Below, piece by piece: positions 16,188 to 25,896 of a DNA stretch of 64,000 nucleotides. Origin of the DNA: Morganella psychrotolerans (GTDB taxonomy: Bacteria; Pseudomonadota; Gammaproteobacteria; Enterobacterales; Enterobacteriaceae); NCBI RefSeq assembly GCF_001676055.1, contig NZ_LZEX01000002.1:1-64000 (forward strand), read 5' to 3'. The notes under the pieces were generated by a model, which saw only the letters and a list, made by a program, of their open reading frames with translations, was not told the origin of the DNA and ran no database searches. Each line of letters starts with the position of its first letter. The stretch's first letter is position 1. A program made the translations under genes and the position numbers.

Positions 16188-18943
16188 CATCATCACAGAC
16201 GCTTTCCGCCACCGCGATCGTCACACTTGAACAGGTTACGCATCATTACGGTGATGTGTGCGCCCTGGATGATATCAGTCTGCATATCCCCGCCCGTCAG
16301 ATGGTGGGTCTGATAGGCCCGGATGGTGTCGGGAAATCCACACTGATTTCCCTGATTGCCGGCGCCCGCAAAGTACAGCAGGGAAATGTGATTGTACTGG
16401 ACGGTGATATCCGTGATGAAACTCACCGTCGCGCAGTGTGCCCGCGCATCGCGTATATGCCGCAGGGGTTGGGGAAAAATCTCTATCACACTCTGTCGGT
16501 TTTTGAGAATGTTGATTTCTTCGGACGGCTGTTTGGTCAGTCCGAAGAAGAGCGGCATCTGCGTATTGACGATCTGCTGCTCAGCACCGGGCTTGCGCCC
16601 TTCCGCGACCGCCCGGCCGGAAAATTGTCCGGTGGCATGAAACAGAAACTCGGGCTTTGCTGCGCTCTTATTCATGACCCGGAACTGTTGATCCTCGATG
16701 AACCGACCACCGGTGTTGACCCGCTTTCCCGCGCCCAGTTCTGGGATCTGATTGATCGCATCCGTGAGCGCCAGCAAAACATGAGTGTGCTGGTTGCCAC
16801 CGCCTATATGGAAGAAGCGGAGCGTTTTGATTATCTCGTTGCGATGGATGACGGCAAGGTTCTGGCGACCGGACACGCCCGCGAACTGAAAGCACAAACA
16901 CACACCGCAGAGCTGGAAGAGGCGTTTATCGCCCTGCTGCCGGAAGAGAAACGCAAAGATCATGAATCCGTGGTGATCCCGCCGCGCAAGGTTCAGGATA
17001 ATGAGACGGTGGCAATTGAAGCACAAGATCTCACTATGCGTTTCGGTTCATTTACCGCTGTCGATCACGTCAATTTCCGCATTCCGAAAGGGGAAATATT
17101 CGGCTTTCTCGGCTCCAACGGCTGCGGTAAATCCACCACCATGAAAATGCTCACCGGGCTGTTACAGGCCAGTGAAGGTAAAGCATGGCTGTTTGGTCAG
17201 GAAGTTGACCCGAAAGATTTAAATACCCGGATGCGCGTGGGCTATATGTCGCAGGCGTTTTCACTCTACAGTGAGCTGACGGTGCTGCAAAATCTGGTGC
17301 TGCACGCCAAACTGTTCCATGTGCCGGAGCAGGACATTGATGCCCGTGTCAATGAAATGATGGCGCGCTTTAAGCTGACTGATGTTGCAGATGCGATGCC
17401 GGAAGGTCTGCCCCTCGGGATCCGCCAGCGGCTCTCACTCGCCGTTGCTGTTATCCATCGCCCCGAAATGCTGATCCTCGATGAACCGACCTCCGGTGTT
17501 GACCCGATTGCCCGGGATATGTTCTGGAATCTGATGGTGGGTCTTTCACGCGATGACGGTGTGACTATTTTTATCTCCACTCACTTTATGAATGAGGCGG
17601 CGCGCTGTGACCGGATGTCTCTGATGCACGCGGGGAAAGTGCTGGTAACAGATACCCCGGATAATCTGGTCAGAAACAGTGAGTTTGATACCCTGGAAGC
17701 GGTATTTATCGATTACCTGAAAAAAGCCTCCGGGATTGAGGATGATGCCCCGCCTGCCGCCGCGCCTGAGCTGCCCGCCAACTCAGAAGACACTGCCGCC
17801 ACTGCACTGAAGCGCCGTTTCAGCCTGCGCCGTCTGTTCAGTTACAGCCTGCGTGAAGGGCTGGAGTTGCGCCGTGACCCGGTCCGCCTGACGCTGGCGC
17901 TGCTCGGCACAGTTATTCTGATGTTTATTATGGGTTACGGCATCAGTATGGATGTGGAAAATCTGCGTTTTGCCGTACTGGATCGCGATCAGACCACCAC
18001 CAGCCAGAGCTATGTGCAAGATCTCTCCGGCTCGCGCTATTTTATCGAACAACCGCCGTTGCGTGATTATGATGATATGGAGCGGCGTCTGCGCGGCGGG
18101 GAAATTGCTGTCGCAATCGAAATCCCGCCGAATTTTGCCCGCGATATCGCCAAAGGCCATAATGTAACCTTGGGTGTCTGGGTGGATGGCGCAATGCCGA
18201 GCCGCGCGGAAACCGTACGCGGCTATGTGCAGGCAATGCATCTGAACTGGCTGACCCGCATGGCATCACGCCAGCCGGTAGCAACAACAACACAGTCTGC
18301 TGTCAATATTGAAACCCGCTACCGCTATAATCCGGATGTAAAAAGTTTGCCCGCAATTGTACCGGCGGTTATTCCGCTGCTGCTGATGATGATCCCGGCA
18401 ATGCTCAGCGCCCTGAGTGTGGTGCGGGAAAAAGAACTCGGCTCTATTATTAATCTGTATGTTACGCCGATTACCAAAGCGGAGTTTCTTATCGGTAAGC
18501 AACTGCCGTATATCCTGCTGGGGATGTTTAACTTTTTCCTGCTCTGCATACTCTCCGTTTATGTATTCGGCGTACAGCTCAAAGGCAGCCTCCTGACAGT
18601 AACACTGGGGGCACTTTGCTATATTACGATTGCCACCAGCATGGGATTGCTTATCTCCTGCTTTATGAAGAGTCAGATTGCCGCTATTTTCGGGACGGCG
18701 ATTATAACCCTTATCCCGGCAACACAGTTTTCCGGAATGCTTGACCCGGTATCATCACTTGAAGGTATGGGTTACTGGATAGGCCATATTTATCCGACCT
18801 CGCATTTCCTGACCATCACCCGCGGTACTTTTTCCAAAGGTCTGGGACTTATCGATTTGTATCAGTCCTTTATTCCGCTGCTTATCACCATCCCGGTGGT
18901 GCTCGGGTGCAGCATCTTTTTCCTGAAAAAGCAGGAGGGATAA
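16184..18943 (+). CDS. RbbA-type fused ABC ATPase/permease
   Basis: A 919-residue protein with two ABC domains (Walker [10 protein letters not shown] near 45 and GSNGCGKST near 315; Walker [12 protein letters not shown] and [11 protein letters not shown]) and a C-terminal ABC-2 membrane domain with one early helix (about 567-587), a periplasmic domain and a cluster of helices (about 720-915). Homologues were named ribosome-associated ATPases, but the architecture is that of an exporter half fused to its ATPase. It overlaps the adaptor gene by four bases and the next permease by one, so the three are translationally linked. The substrate is unknown. Confidence 0.9.
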   Translation: MTSSQTLSATAIVTLEQVTHHYGDVCALDDISLHIPARQMVGLIGPDGVGKSTLISLIAGARKVQQGNVIVLDGDIRDETHRRAVCPRIAYMPQGLGKNLYHTLSVFENVDFFGRLFGQSEEERHLRIDDLLLSTGLAPFRDRPAGKLSGGMKQKLGLCCALIHDPELLILDEPTTGVDPLSRAQFWDLIDRIRERQQNMSVLVATAYMEEAERFDYLVAMDDGKVLATGHARELKAQTHTAELEEAFIALLPEEKRKDHESVVIPPRKVQDNETVAIEAQDLTMRFGSFTAVDHVNFRIPKGEIFGFLGSNGCGKSTTMKMLTGLLQASEGKAWLFGQEVDPKDLNTRMRVGYMSQAFSLYSELTVLQNLVLHAKLFHVPEQDIDARVNEMMARFKLTDVADAMPEGLPLGIRQRLSLAVAVIHRPEMLILDEPTSGVDPIARDMFWNLMVGLSRDDGVTIFISTHFMNEAARCDRMSLMHAGKVLVTDTPDNLVRNSEFDTLEAVFIDYLKKASGIEDDAPPAAAPELPANSEDTAATALKRRFSLRRLFSYSLREGLELRRDPVRLTLALLGTVILMFIMGYGISMDVENLRFAVLDRDQTTTSQSYVQDLSGSRYFIEQPPLRDYDDMERRLRGGEIAVAIEIPPNFARDIAKGHNVTLGVWVDGAMPSRAETVRGYVQAMHLNWLTRMASRQPVATTTQSAVNIETRYRYNPDVKSLPAIVPAVIPLLLMMIPAMLSALSVVREKELGSIINLYVTPITKAEFLIGKQLPYILLGMFNFFLLCILSVYVFGVQLKGSLLTVTLGALCYITIATSMGLLISCFMKSQIAAIFGTAIITLIPATQFSGMLDPVSSLEGMGYWIGHIYPTSHFLTITRGTFSKGLGLIDLYQSFIPLLITIPVVLGCSIFFLKKQEG

Positions 18944-20067
18944 TGCGGACACTGAAGAATATTATTTATCTCGGCATGAAAGAACTGCGCAGCCTGATGC
19001 GGGATAAAGCGATGCTGGCACTGATTGTGTTTGCATTCACCGTATCAATTTATTCCTCGGCTACGGTAAAATCAGATTCACTGCATCTGGCGCCGATTGC
19101 GATTGCCGACCAGGATCGCTCGCAGCTCAGCCAGCGCATTATTAACAGTTTTTATGAGCCCTATTTTCTGCCCCCTGCTGATATTGAGATACACCAGATG
19201 GACGGGCTGATGGATACCGGCGCGTATACGTTTACCCTGGATATTCCGCCGAATTTCCAGCGCGATGTCCTGGCAGGACGCCACCCGGCTGTCCAGTTAA
19301 ATGTCGATGCCACCCGTATGAGTCAGGCGTTTCTCGGCAACAGTTATATTCAGAATATTGTCACCGGCGAGGTGAATACTTTTCTGGCTAAAAACCGCGA
19401 AAACAGTGTGCTGCCGGTAGGTTTGGATATCCGCGCCAGGTTTAACCCGAACCTGGATCAGATGTGGTTCGGCTCTGTCATGGCGATTATCAATAATATT
19501 ACGATGCTCTCGATTATTCTGACCGGGGCGGCGCTTATCCGTGAGCGCGAGCACGGAACGATTGAGCATCTTCTGGTGATGCCGGTGACACCTTTTGAGA
19601 TAATGATGTCAAAAGTCTGGTCAATGGGATTGGTGGTTTTGCTGGCCTCTCTCGGCTCGCTGCTGCTGGTTGTCCGGTTTTTACTGCAGGTGCCGATAGA
19701 GGGATCGATTACCCTGTTTATGTGCGGTGTGGCACTCAGTCTGTTTGCCACGACATCAATCGGGATTTTTATGGGAACGATTGCCCGCTCTATGCCGCAG
19801 TTCGGGTTGCTGATGATAATGGTGCTGCTGCCGCTGAATATGCTGTCCGGCGGGATGACCTCGCGGGAGAGTATGCCGCAGTTCGTGCAGGATGTGATGC
19901 AGACCATGCCGACGACACATTTTGTCAGCCTGGCGCAGGCCATTCTCTACCGGGGTGCAGATTTTCTGATAATCTGGCCGCAGTTTCTTTATCTGATAGT
20001 GATTGGAGCGGCGTTCTTCTGCGCGGCTCTGCTGCGTTTTCGCAAGACAATCAGTGCGATGGCGTAA
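18943..20067 (+). CDS. ABC-2 type permease (YhhJ-type)
   Basis: A 374-residue ABC-2 permease: N-terminal helix (about 22-38), large periplasmic domain (about 40-170), then five or six membrane segments including LNMLSGGMTSRESMP and a conserved E-rich loop REREHGTIEHLL. It should pair with the membrane half of the upstream RbbA-like protein. ATG 18943 shares one base with the preceding TAA. This is the last gene of the exporter operon. No outer-membrane partner gene is present, so TolC elsewhere probably completes the pathway. Confidence 0.88.
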   Translation: MRTLKNIIYLGMKELRSLMRDKAMLALIVFAFTVSIYSSATVKSDSLHLAPIAIADQDRSQLSQRIINSFYEPYFLPPADIEIHQMDGLMDTGAYTFTLDIPPNFQRDVLAGRHPAVQLNVDATRMSQAFLGNSYIQNIVTGEVNTFLAKNRENSVLPVGLDIRARFNPNLDQMWFGSVMAIINNITMLSIILTGAALIREREHGTIEHLLVMPVTPFEIMMSKVWSMGLVVLLASLGSLLLVVRFLLQVPIEGSITLFMCGVALSLFATTSIGIFMGTIARSMPQFGLLMIMVLLPLNMLSGGMTSRESMPQFVQDVMQTMPTTHFVSLAQAILYRGADFLIIWPQFLYLIVIGAAFFCAALLRFRKTISAMA

Positions 20068-20211
20068 CCCGGACTCATCCGCTACCTCAATGATCCCTGC
20101 TATATTATCATCGGGCGGATCCACGATTAACCCCGCGCTGTGTAAATCATCATATTTACGCGGCGTTTTTCTGTAAATTCAGTTTGTTACGGACAGTTTG
20201 GAGATAAGGAC

Positions 20212-20517
20212 ATGAAGAAGGTGGTACTGATGTGTGACACCGGCATTTCTGCGCGGATGCTGGTCAGTAAAATGCAGGATGAGGCACAAGCCGGGGGGAT
20301 TGATATGGAGATTACCAGCCGCTCGGTTCATGACTACCGTGAATGTGCCGGAGAGTATGATGCCGCCCTGCTCGCCCCGCAAATCCGTCACCGGCTGCGG
20401 GAATGTCAGCAGAGTGCTGCCGCCGCAGGAAAGCCGGTCGCCTGCATTGAGATGGAGCCATTCTGGAATCTGGACAGTACTGCGGTGCTGAATCTGGCGC
20501 TGGAATTACTGGATTAA
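20212..20517 (+). CDS. PTS lactose/cellobiose-family IIB component
   Basis: A 101-residue IIB protein. The phosphorylatable cysteine is Cys8 in VVLMCDTGISARMLV, the family's phosphocysteine loop. It passes phosphate from IIA to an incoming sugar at a IIC permease, in the cytosol. A ribosome binding site (GGAGATAAGGA) precedes the ATG. The IIA gene starts three bases after this stop. No IIC membrane subunit and no phospho-glycosidase gene are adjacent, so the sugar is unknown and the pair may serve a distant IIC or a regulatory role. Confidence 0.85.
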   Translation: MKKVVLMCDTGISARMLVSKMQDEAQAGGIDMEITSRSVHDYRECAGEYDAALLAPQIRHRLRECQQSAAAAGKPVACIEMEPFWNLDSTAVLNLALELLD

Positions 20518-20520
20518 TCA

Positions 20521-20886
20521 GTGACACAACAAACGACTGAAACCGATATCATTACACTTATCACCAGTGCGGGAAGCGCCCGCAGCCTGGTGTTTCAGGC
20601 GATTCGTGAAGCCCGCGAAAACCGGGATTTTCCGCACGCAGAAGCACTGATGCAACAAGCAAAAGAGATGCTATCTGCCGCTCACTGGATTCAGACTCAG
20701 CTTATCAGCCTGGATGAGGGAGAAGGAAAAATCCCTGTTACCCTGGCGCTGGTACACGCTCAGGATCATCTGATGAACGCTGTCATGCTGACAGAGCTGG
20801 GCGCAGAGATTATTGCTCTGCACCAGCAGATTGCGGAAAAACCAAAAGATAAAACCGTCTTCTTCCGGATTCGGGCGTCGGACTAA
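20521..20886 (+). CDS. PTS lactose/cellobiose-family IIA component
   Basis: A 121-residue IIA protein that takes phosphate from HPr. The active-site region is VHAQDHLM with His79 as the phosphohistidine, embedded in the usual all-helical fold. The start is GTG, three bases after the IIB stop. The last 14 codons or so (20842-20886) lie inside a DNA repeat that recurs at 21129-21185, so the charged tail ending FFRIRASD is repeat-derived and is not part of the usual domain. IIC is missing from the vicinity. Confidence 0.82.
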   Translation: MTQQTTETDIITLITSAGSARSLVFQAIREARENRDFPHAEALMQQAKEMLSAAHWIQTQLISLDEGEGKIPVTLALVHAQDHLMNAVMLTELGAEIIALHQQIAEKPKDKTVFFRIRASD

Positions 20887-21095
20887 CCGGCAAAGCGATC
20901 CGCTAAATCATCCGGTCTGTGGCAAGGCGGCAAGTGAAGAATTCAGGGGAGCATACATCAGTATGTGACCCGGAATTCTGAGCGCAGCCAACACCGCCAC
21001 AGGCCGGAGGATGACGCGGATCTGTTCGCTCGGATCGCGCCATCCATCGCGCTTACGCTTTCCTTTTTTTGCCGGTTAGCCCTTCTGAATTTTTG
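20842..21095. repeat. Outer repeat copy 1, interrupted by a palindromic element
   Basis: The left part (20842-20896) matches 21129-21185 and the right part (21022-21095) matches 21208-21282. The two parts themselves pair (AACCGGCAAA on the left, TTTGCCGGTT on the right), so the repeat is an imperfect palindrome. In this copy the 126-base element at 20897-21022 sits between the two halves. Confidence 0.7.
20897..21022. repeat. Dispersed palindromic element, copy 1
   Basis: 126 bases bounded by GATCCGC and GCGGATC. Most of the element is an imperfect inverted repeat (CTGTGGC/GCCACAG, AGAATTC/GAATTCT, CATAC-ATCA-GTATG at the centre). It has no coding capacity. The same core occurs at 21316-21441, twice at 28541-28787, and as a shorter form at 53472-53545. 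It has the character of a non-autonomous MITE-like or REP-like element. Confidence 0.75.
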
Positions 21096-21128
21096 GCTGT
21101 ACTGGTGAAAAACAGGAAACCACAAAGA

Positions 21129-21282
21129 GCCAAAAAACAAAACCCTCTTCTTTCAGATTCGGGTGTCGGGATAACCGGCAAAGCGGAAAGTCGCTGTAAA
21201 CACATCCCTGTTCGCTCGGATCGCGCCATCCATGGCGCTCTACGCTTTCCTTTTTTTGCCGGTTGTCCCTTCTGAATTTTTG
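21129..21282. repeat. Outer repeat copy 2, uninterrupted
   Basis: Same left and right halves as 20842-21095, separated here by only 22 bases instead of a full palindromic element. It contains the inverted arms ATAACCGGCAAAGCG and a matching TTTGCCGGTT. No gene is supported in it. Confidence 0.65.
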
Positions 21283-21315
21283 ACAATCCCGGCAAATAAT
21301 TATTTCTGAGAAAGC

Positions 21316-21477
21316 GATCCGCTAAATCATCAGGTTTGTGGCAAGGCGGCAAGTGAAGAATTCCGGGGAGCATACATCAGTATGTGACCCGTAATTCTGA
21401 GCGCAGCCAACACAGCCACAGACCGGAGGATAACGCGGATCACAACACAGCCACAAACCGGAGGATCCCGCGGATCA
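21316..21477. repeat. Dispersed palindromic element, copy 2, with a duplicated right end
   Basis: Positions 21316-21441 are a full copy (GATCCGC...GCGGATC) with the central GCATACATCAGTATGTGACCC. Its last 36 bases or so are then repeated in tandem (21442-21477), running to the end of the LacI-type gene on the other strand. The duplicated end extends to within the last codons of that gene. Confidence 0.7.
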
Positions 21478-22476
21478 GGACTGGAGGACGCCGCGGACGA
21501 TGACCTTGCTCGCCGGGGCGCTGCTGTCAGTCGCCCGCCGGACTGCCATATTAATTGCCTGCCATGCAATCTCCTGTAAATCATGAGAAATGCATGGAAA
21601 ATCAAACCCATAAATATCCGCATGAGAGACTTCATCAATACTGAACAGTGAAACATCTTTTTGCGGGATCAGATTGTGTCTGATGCAGGCTTTGATAATT
21701 CCCAGTGAAATCTGGTTGTTGCAGCCGACAAAATAGTCCGGTGCCGCATGATATTTCAGATAGTGATCCGTCACTTTAAAGGCTTCATCCATCAGAAAAT
21801 CAGCATGCAGCACATTCACACTGCTGACCTGCCCGTGTAATCCTGCCACCATGCCGGTCACCCGATCCTGAGCGACATTGGAATCTTCGGGACCTGAGAT
21901 AATGACAACATTATTTACTTTCTGAGATAACAGATAGCGCCCTGCCTGCAACCCGCAGTCAAGATTATCGATATACACACCGCTGCACCCTTTTGCATCC
22001 AGCTCCCGATCGACCAGAATGACCGGAATATTGAGCAGTGCCAGTTGGTTAACATAGTCCGGGCGATATACCCGTTCAGCGGAAACAACCGACAAAATGA
22101 TGGCATCGACGTTATAACCAATCAGTTTATCAATGATACGAGCTTCATTTTCGCGTGATTCGTATGAATCAAACATCAGAGTGTCATAGCCGGCTTTATA
22201 GGCTTCCTGGGTGATACGTTTTGCCAGCCCGCCAAAAAACGGGTTGCTCATGTCCGGGCTGACAATCCCGATAGTACGGGAGGATTTAGCCCGCAGGTTG
22301 CGTGCTGCTGCATTGACGACATAGCCAATTTTATCTGCAGCATCAAGAATGCGCCTCAGCGTTTCCGGGTGAACCTTAGCAGGCTGCGAAAATGCGCGTG
22401 ATGCCGTAATTTTACTGACATTTGCGATTGCGGCGACATTTTCAAGTGTGACCTTTTGTGTCCGGGGTTCCGCCAA
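21475..22476 (-). CDS. LacI-family regulator of the pentitol/lyxose cluster
   Basis: A 333-residue LacI-type regulator: N-terminal helix-turn-helix with hinge (about residues 9-65; VTLENVAAIANVSKITASRAFSQP) and a periplasmic-binding-like effector domain (IGIVSPDMSNPFF, VDAIILSVV, GCNNQISLGII). It is convergent with the repeat region and lies upstream of the isomerase gene on the same strand. The likely operators are 18-base palindromes at 23147 and 23307 in the divergent promoter region. It probably acts as a repressor released by a pentitol, a pentose or a derivative. The C-terminus abuts repeat DNA. Confidence 0.88.
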   Translation of the reverse strand: MAEPRTQKVTLENVAAIANVSKITASRAFSQPAKVHPETLRRILDAADKIGYVVNAAARNLRAKSSRTIGIVSPDMSNPFFGGLAKRITQEAYKAGYDTLMFDSYESRENEARIIDKLIGYNVDAIILSVVSAERVYRPDYVNQLALLNIPVILVDRELDAKGCSGVYIDNLDCGLQAGRYLLSQKVNNVVIISGPEDSNVAQDRVTGMVAGLHGQVSSVNVLHADFLMDEAFKVTDHYLKYHAAPDYFVGCNNQISLGIIKACIRHNLIPQKDVSLFSIDEVSHADIYGFDFPCISHDLQEIAWQAINMAVRRATDSSAPASKVIVRGVLQS

Positions 22477-22586
22477 TTTTATCTCCTTAGCGCCAAAGCA
22501 TCATTTTGTACCATTATATTATCATCTAAATCGATTCAGTCACGCGAAAAGGTGTCTTTTTGCTGAGAAAAACCGTGTCAGCTATT

Positions 22587-23132
22587 TTAACATTCCAGCC
22601 GTTTTATCCGTGGATCGGTAAAAATATCGAATTCATCTGTATTCTCCGTCGAGAACTCGGAAACAACCGTCCCCTGCGGGCCGGCTTTAAACCAGTGGCG
22701 GGTATTTGGTGCAATGGTGTACTGCTCACCCGGGCGCAATAAAATAAAGCGATCACAGGTATACCACTGTTCATCACCTTCCGGCGGGCTGCAAACCGGA
22801 TTTCCCTGTGCATCCTGATTGAGTGTCAGTGACGAATCATCAACAAACAAATAGACCTCTCCCCAGCGGCAACGGAACGTTTCCTGTTTTCCCGGGCGCG
22901 TTTTATAAGGCGGATGGCGGTGTTCAGGGCAGGTCTGGTTTGCAAACAGTACCAGCTCTTTCGCACAGTAATGCGGGCTGTTGTAGTACGTCAGCAGTTG
23001 CAGGCCTGAACGGGGATAATCAGGCAGATTAAAATGGGCAATCTCGATATTATGCTTTTCAGCCTCTGTCAGGACAATGTGTCCTTTCTCCAGTATTGCC
23101 AATGATTCAGTGATATAGCGTTGTTTATTCAT
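22587..23132 (-). CDS. D-lyxose ketol-isomerase
   Basis: A 181-residue cupin-fold isomerase. The metal-binding pattern CPEHRHPP...GKQETFRCRWGEVYLF is that of the D-lyxose/D-mannose isomerase family, which converts D-lyxose to D-xylulose (and often D-mannose to D-fructose) using Mn2+. The second cupin motif lies around PGEQYTIAPNTRHWF. ATG 23132 has a GGAGG seven bases upstream. The gene is divergent from the dehydrogenase-kinase-transporter operon, with one palindromic operator directly upstream of each transcript. Its product is the substrate of the xylulokinase encoded opposite, which supports the assignment. Confidence 0.88.
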   Translation of the reverse strand: MNKQRYITESLAILEKGHIVLTEAEKHNIEIAHFNLPDYPRSGLQLLTYYNSPHYCAKELVLFANQTCPEHRHPPYKTRPGKQETFRCRWGEVYLFVDDSSLTLNQDAQGNPVCSPPEGDEQWYTCDRFILLRPGEQYTIAPNTRHWFKAGPQGTVVSEFSTENTDEFDIFTDPRIKRLEC

Positions 23133-23146
23133 CTGCACCTCCGCGA

Positions 23147-23164
23147 AATGATATCGGTATCATT
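23147..23164. promoter_or_regulatory. LacI-type operator upstream of the lyxose isomerase gene
   Basis: AATGATATCGGTATCATT, an 18-base palindrome with one mismatch between the arms, 15 bases upstream of the isomerase start. It is nearly identical to the site at 23307. Confidence 0.75.
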
Positions 23165-23306
23165 ATACCTTTACCATGAAGCACAAAAACGTGATCGATA
23201 AGACCATTCATTGAACCCGTTATAAGTAAAAACGTCTTTTTTTAATAAAAATTTAACCAGCATCACATAATTATAATAAAGATTGGTCTACTATCCGAAT
23301 CATAGC

Positions 23307-23324
23307 AATGATATCGATATCATT
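23307..23324. promoter_or_regulatory. LacI-type operator upstream of the dehydrogenase operon
   Basis: AATGATATCGATATCATT, a perfect 18-base palindrome, 20 bases before the dehydrogenase start. Two near-identical sites on either side of a divergent promoter region suggest joint, possibly looped, repression by the LacI-family protein encoded at 21475. Confidence 0.8.
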
Positions 23325-23343
23325 TTAATGAAAGGAAGTGATC

Positions 23344-24381
23344 ATGAAGGCATTAGTGTTAGAGAAAGCAGGGAAGATCGCGATTCAGGATTGGCAGAGC
23401 AATGAAGTCCTGAGCGACAATGACGTTGAGATAAAAATTCACACCGTCGGTATCTGCGGCAGTGATGTCCACTATTACCAGCATGGTCGAATCGGACCGT
23501 TTGTGGTTGAAGCACCGATGGTGCTGGGCCATGAAGCATCCGGCGTGGTTACGGCTGCCGGTAAAAATGTAAAACACCTGAAAGTCGGCGACCGCGTATG
23601 TATGGAGCCGGGCGTGCCTGATTTACAGTCTCCGCAGTCGCGTGCAGGTATCTATAACCTGGATCCGGCTGTCCGCTTCTGGGCAACGCCGCCAATCGAC
23701 GGCTGCCTGCGCGAAAGCGTGATCCACCCTGCTGCATTTACCTTTAAATTACCGGACAACGTCACCTTTGCCGAAGGCGCGATGGTTGAGCCGCTGGCGA
23801 TTGGTATGCAGTCTGCGACCAAAGCCGGGATCAAACCGGGTGATATCGGTCTGGTAATTGGTGCCGGCACTATCGGTATTATTACTGCACTGTGCGCACT
23901 GGCGGGCGGTTGTTCTGATGTGATCATCTGCGATGTGTTTGATGAAAAACTGAAAATTGCAGAAAAATATCAGGGCTTACATGCCATCAACAGCAAAGAT
24001 CAGCAGGCACTGACTGATATCGTCAACAAACTGACCGGCGGCGAAGGCGTAAACGTGCTGTTTGAGTGCAGCGGAGCAAAACCGGTTATCGCCTCAATCT
24101 CTGATCATATTGCCCCGGGCGGTACTGCTGTTCTCGTCGGGATGCCGATCGATCCGGCTCCGCTGGATATCGTGGCAGCACAGGCAAAAGAAATCACCTT
24201 CAAAACTATTTTCCGTTACGCCAACATGTATCCGCGCACCATTCGTCTGCTCAGTTCCGGCAAACTGGATGTCGCTCCGCTGCTGTCAGCAACCTATAAG
24301 TTCAAAGACAGTGTTGAAGCGTATGAGCGTGCTGCCGAAGGCCGCGCGACCGACGTGAAAATCGTGCTGGAAATGGAGTAA
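23344..24381 (+). CDS. Zinc-dependent polyol dehydrogenase (xylitol/D-xylulose reductase type)
   Basis: A 345-residue medium-chain dehydrogenase. Catalytic zinc ligands are seen in [10 protein letters not shown] and GHEASG, and the coenzyme site is [13 protein letters not shown] (about 174-186). Sorbitol/xylitol dehydrogenases share the [12 protein letters not shown] segment. With xylulokinase next, the expected reaction is oxidation of xylitol or D-arabitol to D-xylulose with NAD+. One oddity is that the usual GxNRxCxxCxxC structural-zinc lobe is shortened. The ATG at 23344 follows AAAGGAAG; an in-frame GTG two codons earlier is less likely. Confidence 0.88.
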   Translation: MKALVLEKAGKIAIQDWQSNEVLSDNDVEIKIHTVGICGSDVHYYQHGRIGPFVVEAPMVLGHEASGVVTAAGKNVKHLKVGDRVCMEPGVPDLQSPQSRAGIYNLDPAVRFWATPPIDGCLRESVIHPAAFTFKLPDNVTFAEGAMVEPLAIGMQSATKAGIKPGDIGLVIGAGTIGIITALCALAGGCSDVIICDVFDEKLKIAEKYQGLHAINSKDQQALTDIVNKLTGGEGVNVLFECSGAKPVIASISDHIAPGGTAVLVGMPIDPAPLDIVAAQAKEITFKTIFRYANMYPRTIRLLSSGKLDVAPLLSATYKFKDSVEAYERAAEGRATDVKIVLEME

Positions 24382-24384
24382 CAC

Positions 24385-25896
24385 ATGACGCTCTATGCCG
24401 GTATCGACTGCGGAACACAAAGTACCAAAGTCATTATTGTCGATAGCCAGACCGCACGCATTTTAGGTGAGGGCAGCGCGCCTCATCAGATGATCAGTGA
24501 GTCAGGCGGACGCCGTGAACAGGAAGCCTGCTGGTGGACTGATGCACTGGAAACGGCTTTTGCACAGGCAATCCGCAGTGCCGGCATTGACGGGCGTGAG
24601 ATCCGCGCCCTGTCTGTTTCCGGTCAGCAGCACGGTTTTGTGCCGGTCAGTGAAAACGGTGACGTGCTTGCCCCGGCAAAGTTATGGTGTGATACCTCGA
24701 CAAATGCGGAAAACCAGTGGTTTATCGATGCGCTCGGTGGCGAAAAAGCCGCTATTGAGCGCCTCGGGCTGCTGCCGCAGACCGGTTACACTGTCTCCAA
24801 AATTATCTGGTTTAAGCAGCAGCACCCGCAACTCTGGCAGCAACTGCGCTATGTGTTGTTACCACACGATTATCTGAACTTCTGGCTCACCGGCAATGCC
24901 TGTGCTGAGTACGGCGATGCATCCGGCACCGGACTGCTGAATATCCGTACCCGCGAATGGGACAAAGAAGCTGCTGACCTTATCGATCCGGAAGGGATTT
25001 TATGGCAGGCACTGCCGCCGTTAGTCCGTGCGGAACAGATGATCGGCACAGTTCGTCCTGAAATCGCCGAAAAACTGGGTATTTCGCCGCAAACCCGTGT
25101 GGCATCCGGTGGTGGCGATAACATGATGGCGGCAATCGGTACCGGCAATATCAAACCGGGGATCACCACCATGAGCCTCGGGACATCCGGCACCCTGTTT
25201 ACCTTTGCAGAGAAACCGGTTGTGGCGGATTCCGCTATGATCGCGGGCTTCTGCTCCTCCAGCAATGGTTGGATGCCACTTATCTGTACGATGAATGTCA
25301 CATCCGCCACCAGCACGATTCAGTCATTATTAGGGCTGGATATTCAGACCTTTAATGATGCCCTGAACAGCAGTAAACCGGGCGCGGATGGTCTTATCAT
25401 GCTGCCGTTCTTTAATGGCGAACGCGTACCTCAGTTACCCGATGCCCGCGCCAGCCTGCATAACATGGACGGCAGCAACCTGACACCACAAAACCTGAGC
25501 CTGGCCGTGGTTGAAAGTGCCACATACGGGCTGCGTTTTGGTATTGATCTGTTCCGTCAGCAAGGCGTAACCACCCGCGAAATCCGTCTGACCGGCGGCG
25601 GCGCGCGCAGCGAAAAATGGCGTCAGATTGTCGCGGATATCATGGCAACGCCTGTGGTTTGTGTGACCAATCAGGAAGCCGCTGCACTAGGTGCTGCCGT
25701 TCAGGCCATCTGGAGCGATACACTGACCACGGAGACAACGCCGGAAACACAGTTAGCCGCGTTATGTGAGCGCTTTGTTCAACTGGATGAGAACACCCGC
25801 ACGCAGCCGGATCCGGCAAATGTGCCGGTGTATGAATCGCTGTATCAGAACTACCTCACTTTACTGACATCAGAATATCCGGAGGTTTCGTTATGA
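24385..25896 (+). CDS. xylB: Xylulokinase
   Basis: A 503-residue FGGY-family kinase: phosphate-binding GIDCGTQSTK at the N-terminus, SGQQHGFVPV, the WCDTST substrate region, MSLGTSGTLF, and LTGGGARSEKWRQIVADI near the C-terminus. It phosphorylates D-xylulose to D-xylulose-5-phosphate, which enters the pentose phosphate pathway. It is both the sink for the dehydrogenase product and for the isomerase product. It starts three bases after the dehydrogenase stop and overlaps the next ATPase gene by four bases (ATGA). Length is slightly over the usual 480-500. Confidence 0.92.
   Translation: MTLYAGIDCGTQSTKVIIVDSQTARILGEGSAPHQMISESGGRREQEACWWTDALETAFAQAIRSAGIDGREIRALSVSGQQHGFVPVSENGDVLAPAKLWCDTSTNAENQWFIDALGGEKAAIERLGLLPQTGYTVSKIIWFKQQHPQLWQQLRYVLLPHDYLNFWLTGNACAEYGDASGTGLLNIRTREWDKEAADLIDPEGILWQALPPLVRAEQMIGTVRPEIAEKLGISPQTRVASGGGDNMMAAIGTGNIKPGITTMSLGTSGTLFTFAEKPVVADSAMIAGFCSSSNGWMPLICTMNVTSATSTIQSLLGLDIQTFNDALNSSKPGADGLIMLPFFNGERVPQLPDARASLHNMDGSNLTPQNLSLAVVESATYGLRFGIDLFRQQGVTTREIRLTGGGARSEKWRQIVADIMATPVVCVTNQEAAALGAAVQAIWSDTLTTETTPETQLAALCERFVQLDENTRTQPDPANVPVYESLYQNYLTLLTSEYPEVSL

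Noticed and set aside
21406-21477. Two 36-base direct repeats as a minimal CRISPR
   Set aside because: They are contiguous copies of the right end of a palindromic element; there are no spacers or cas genes.
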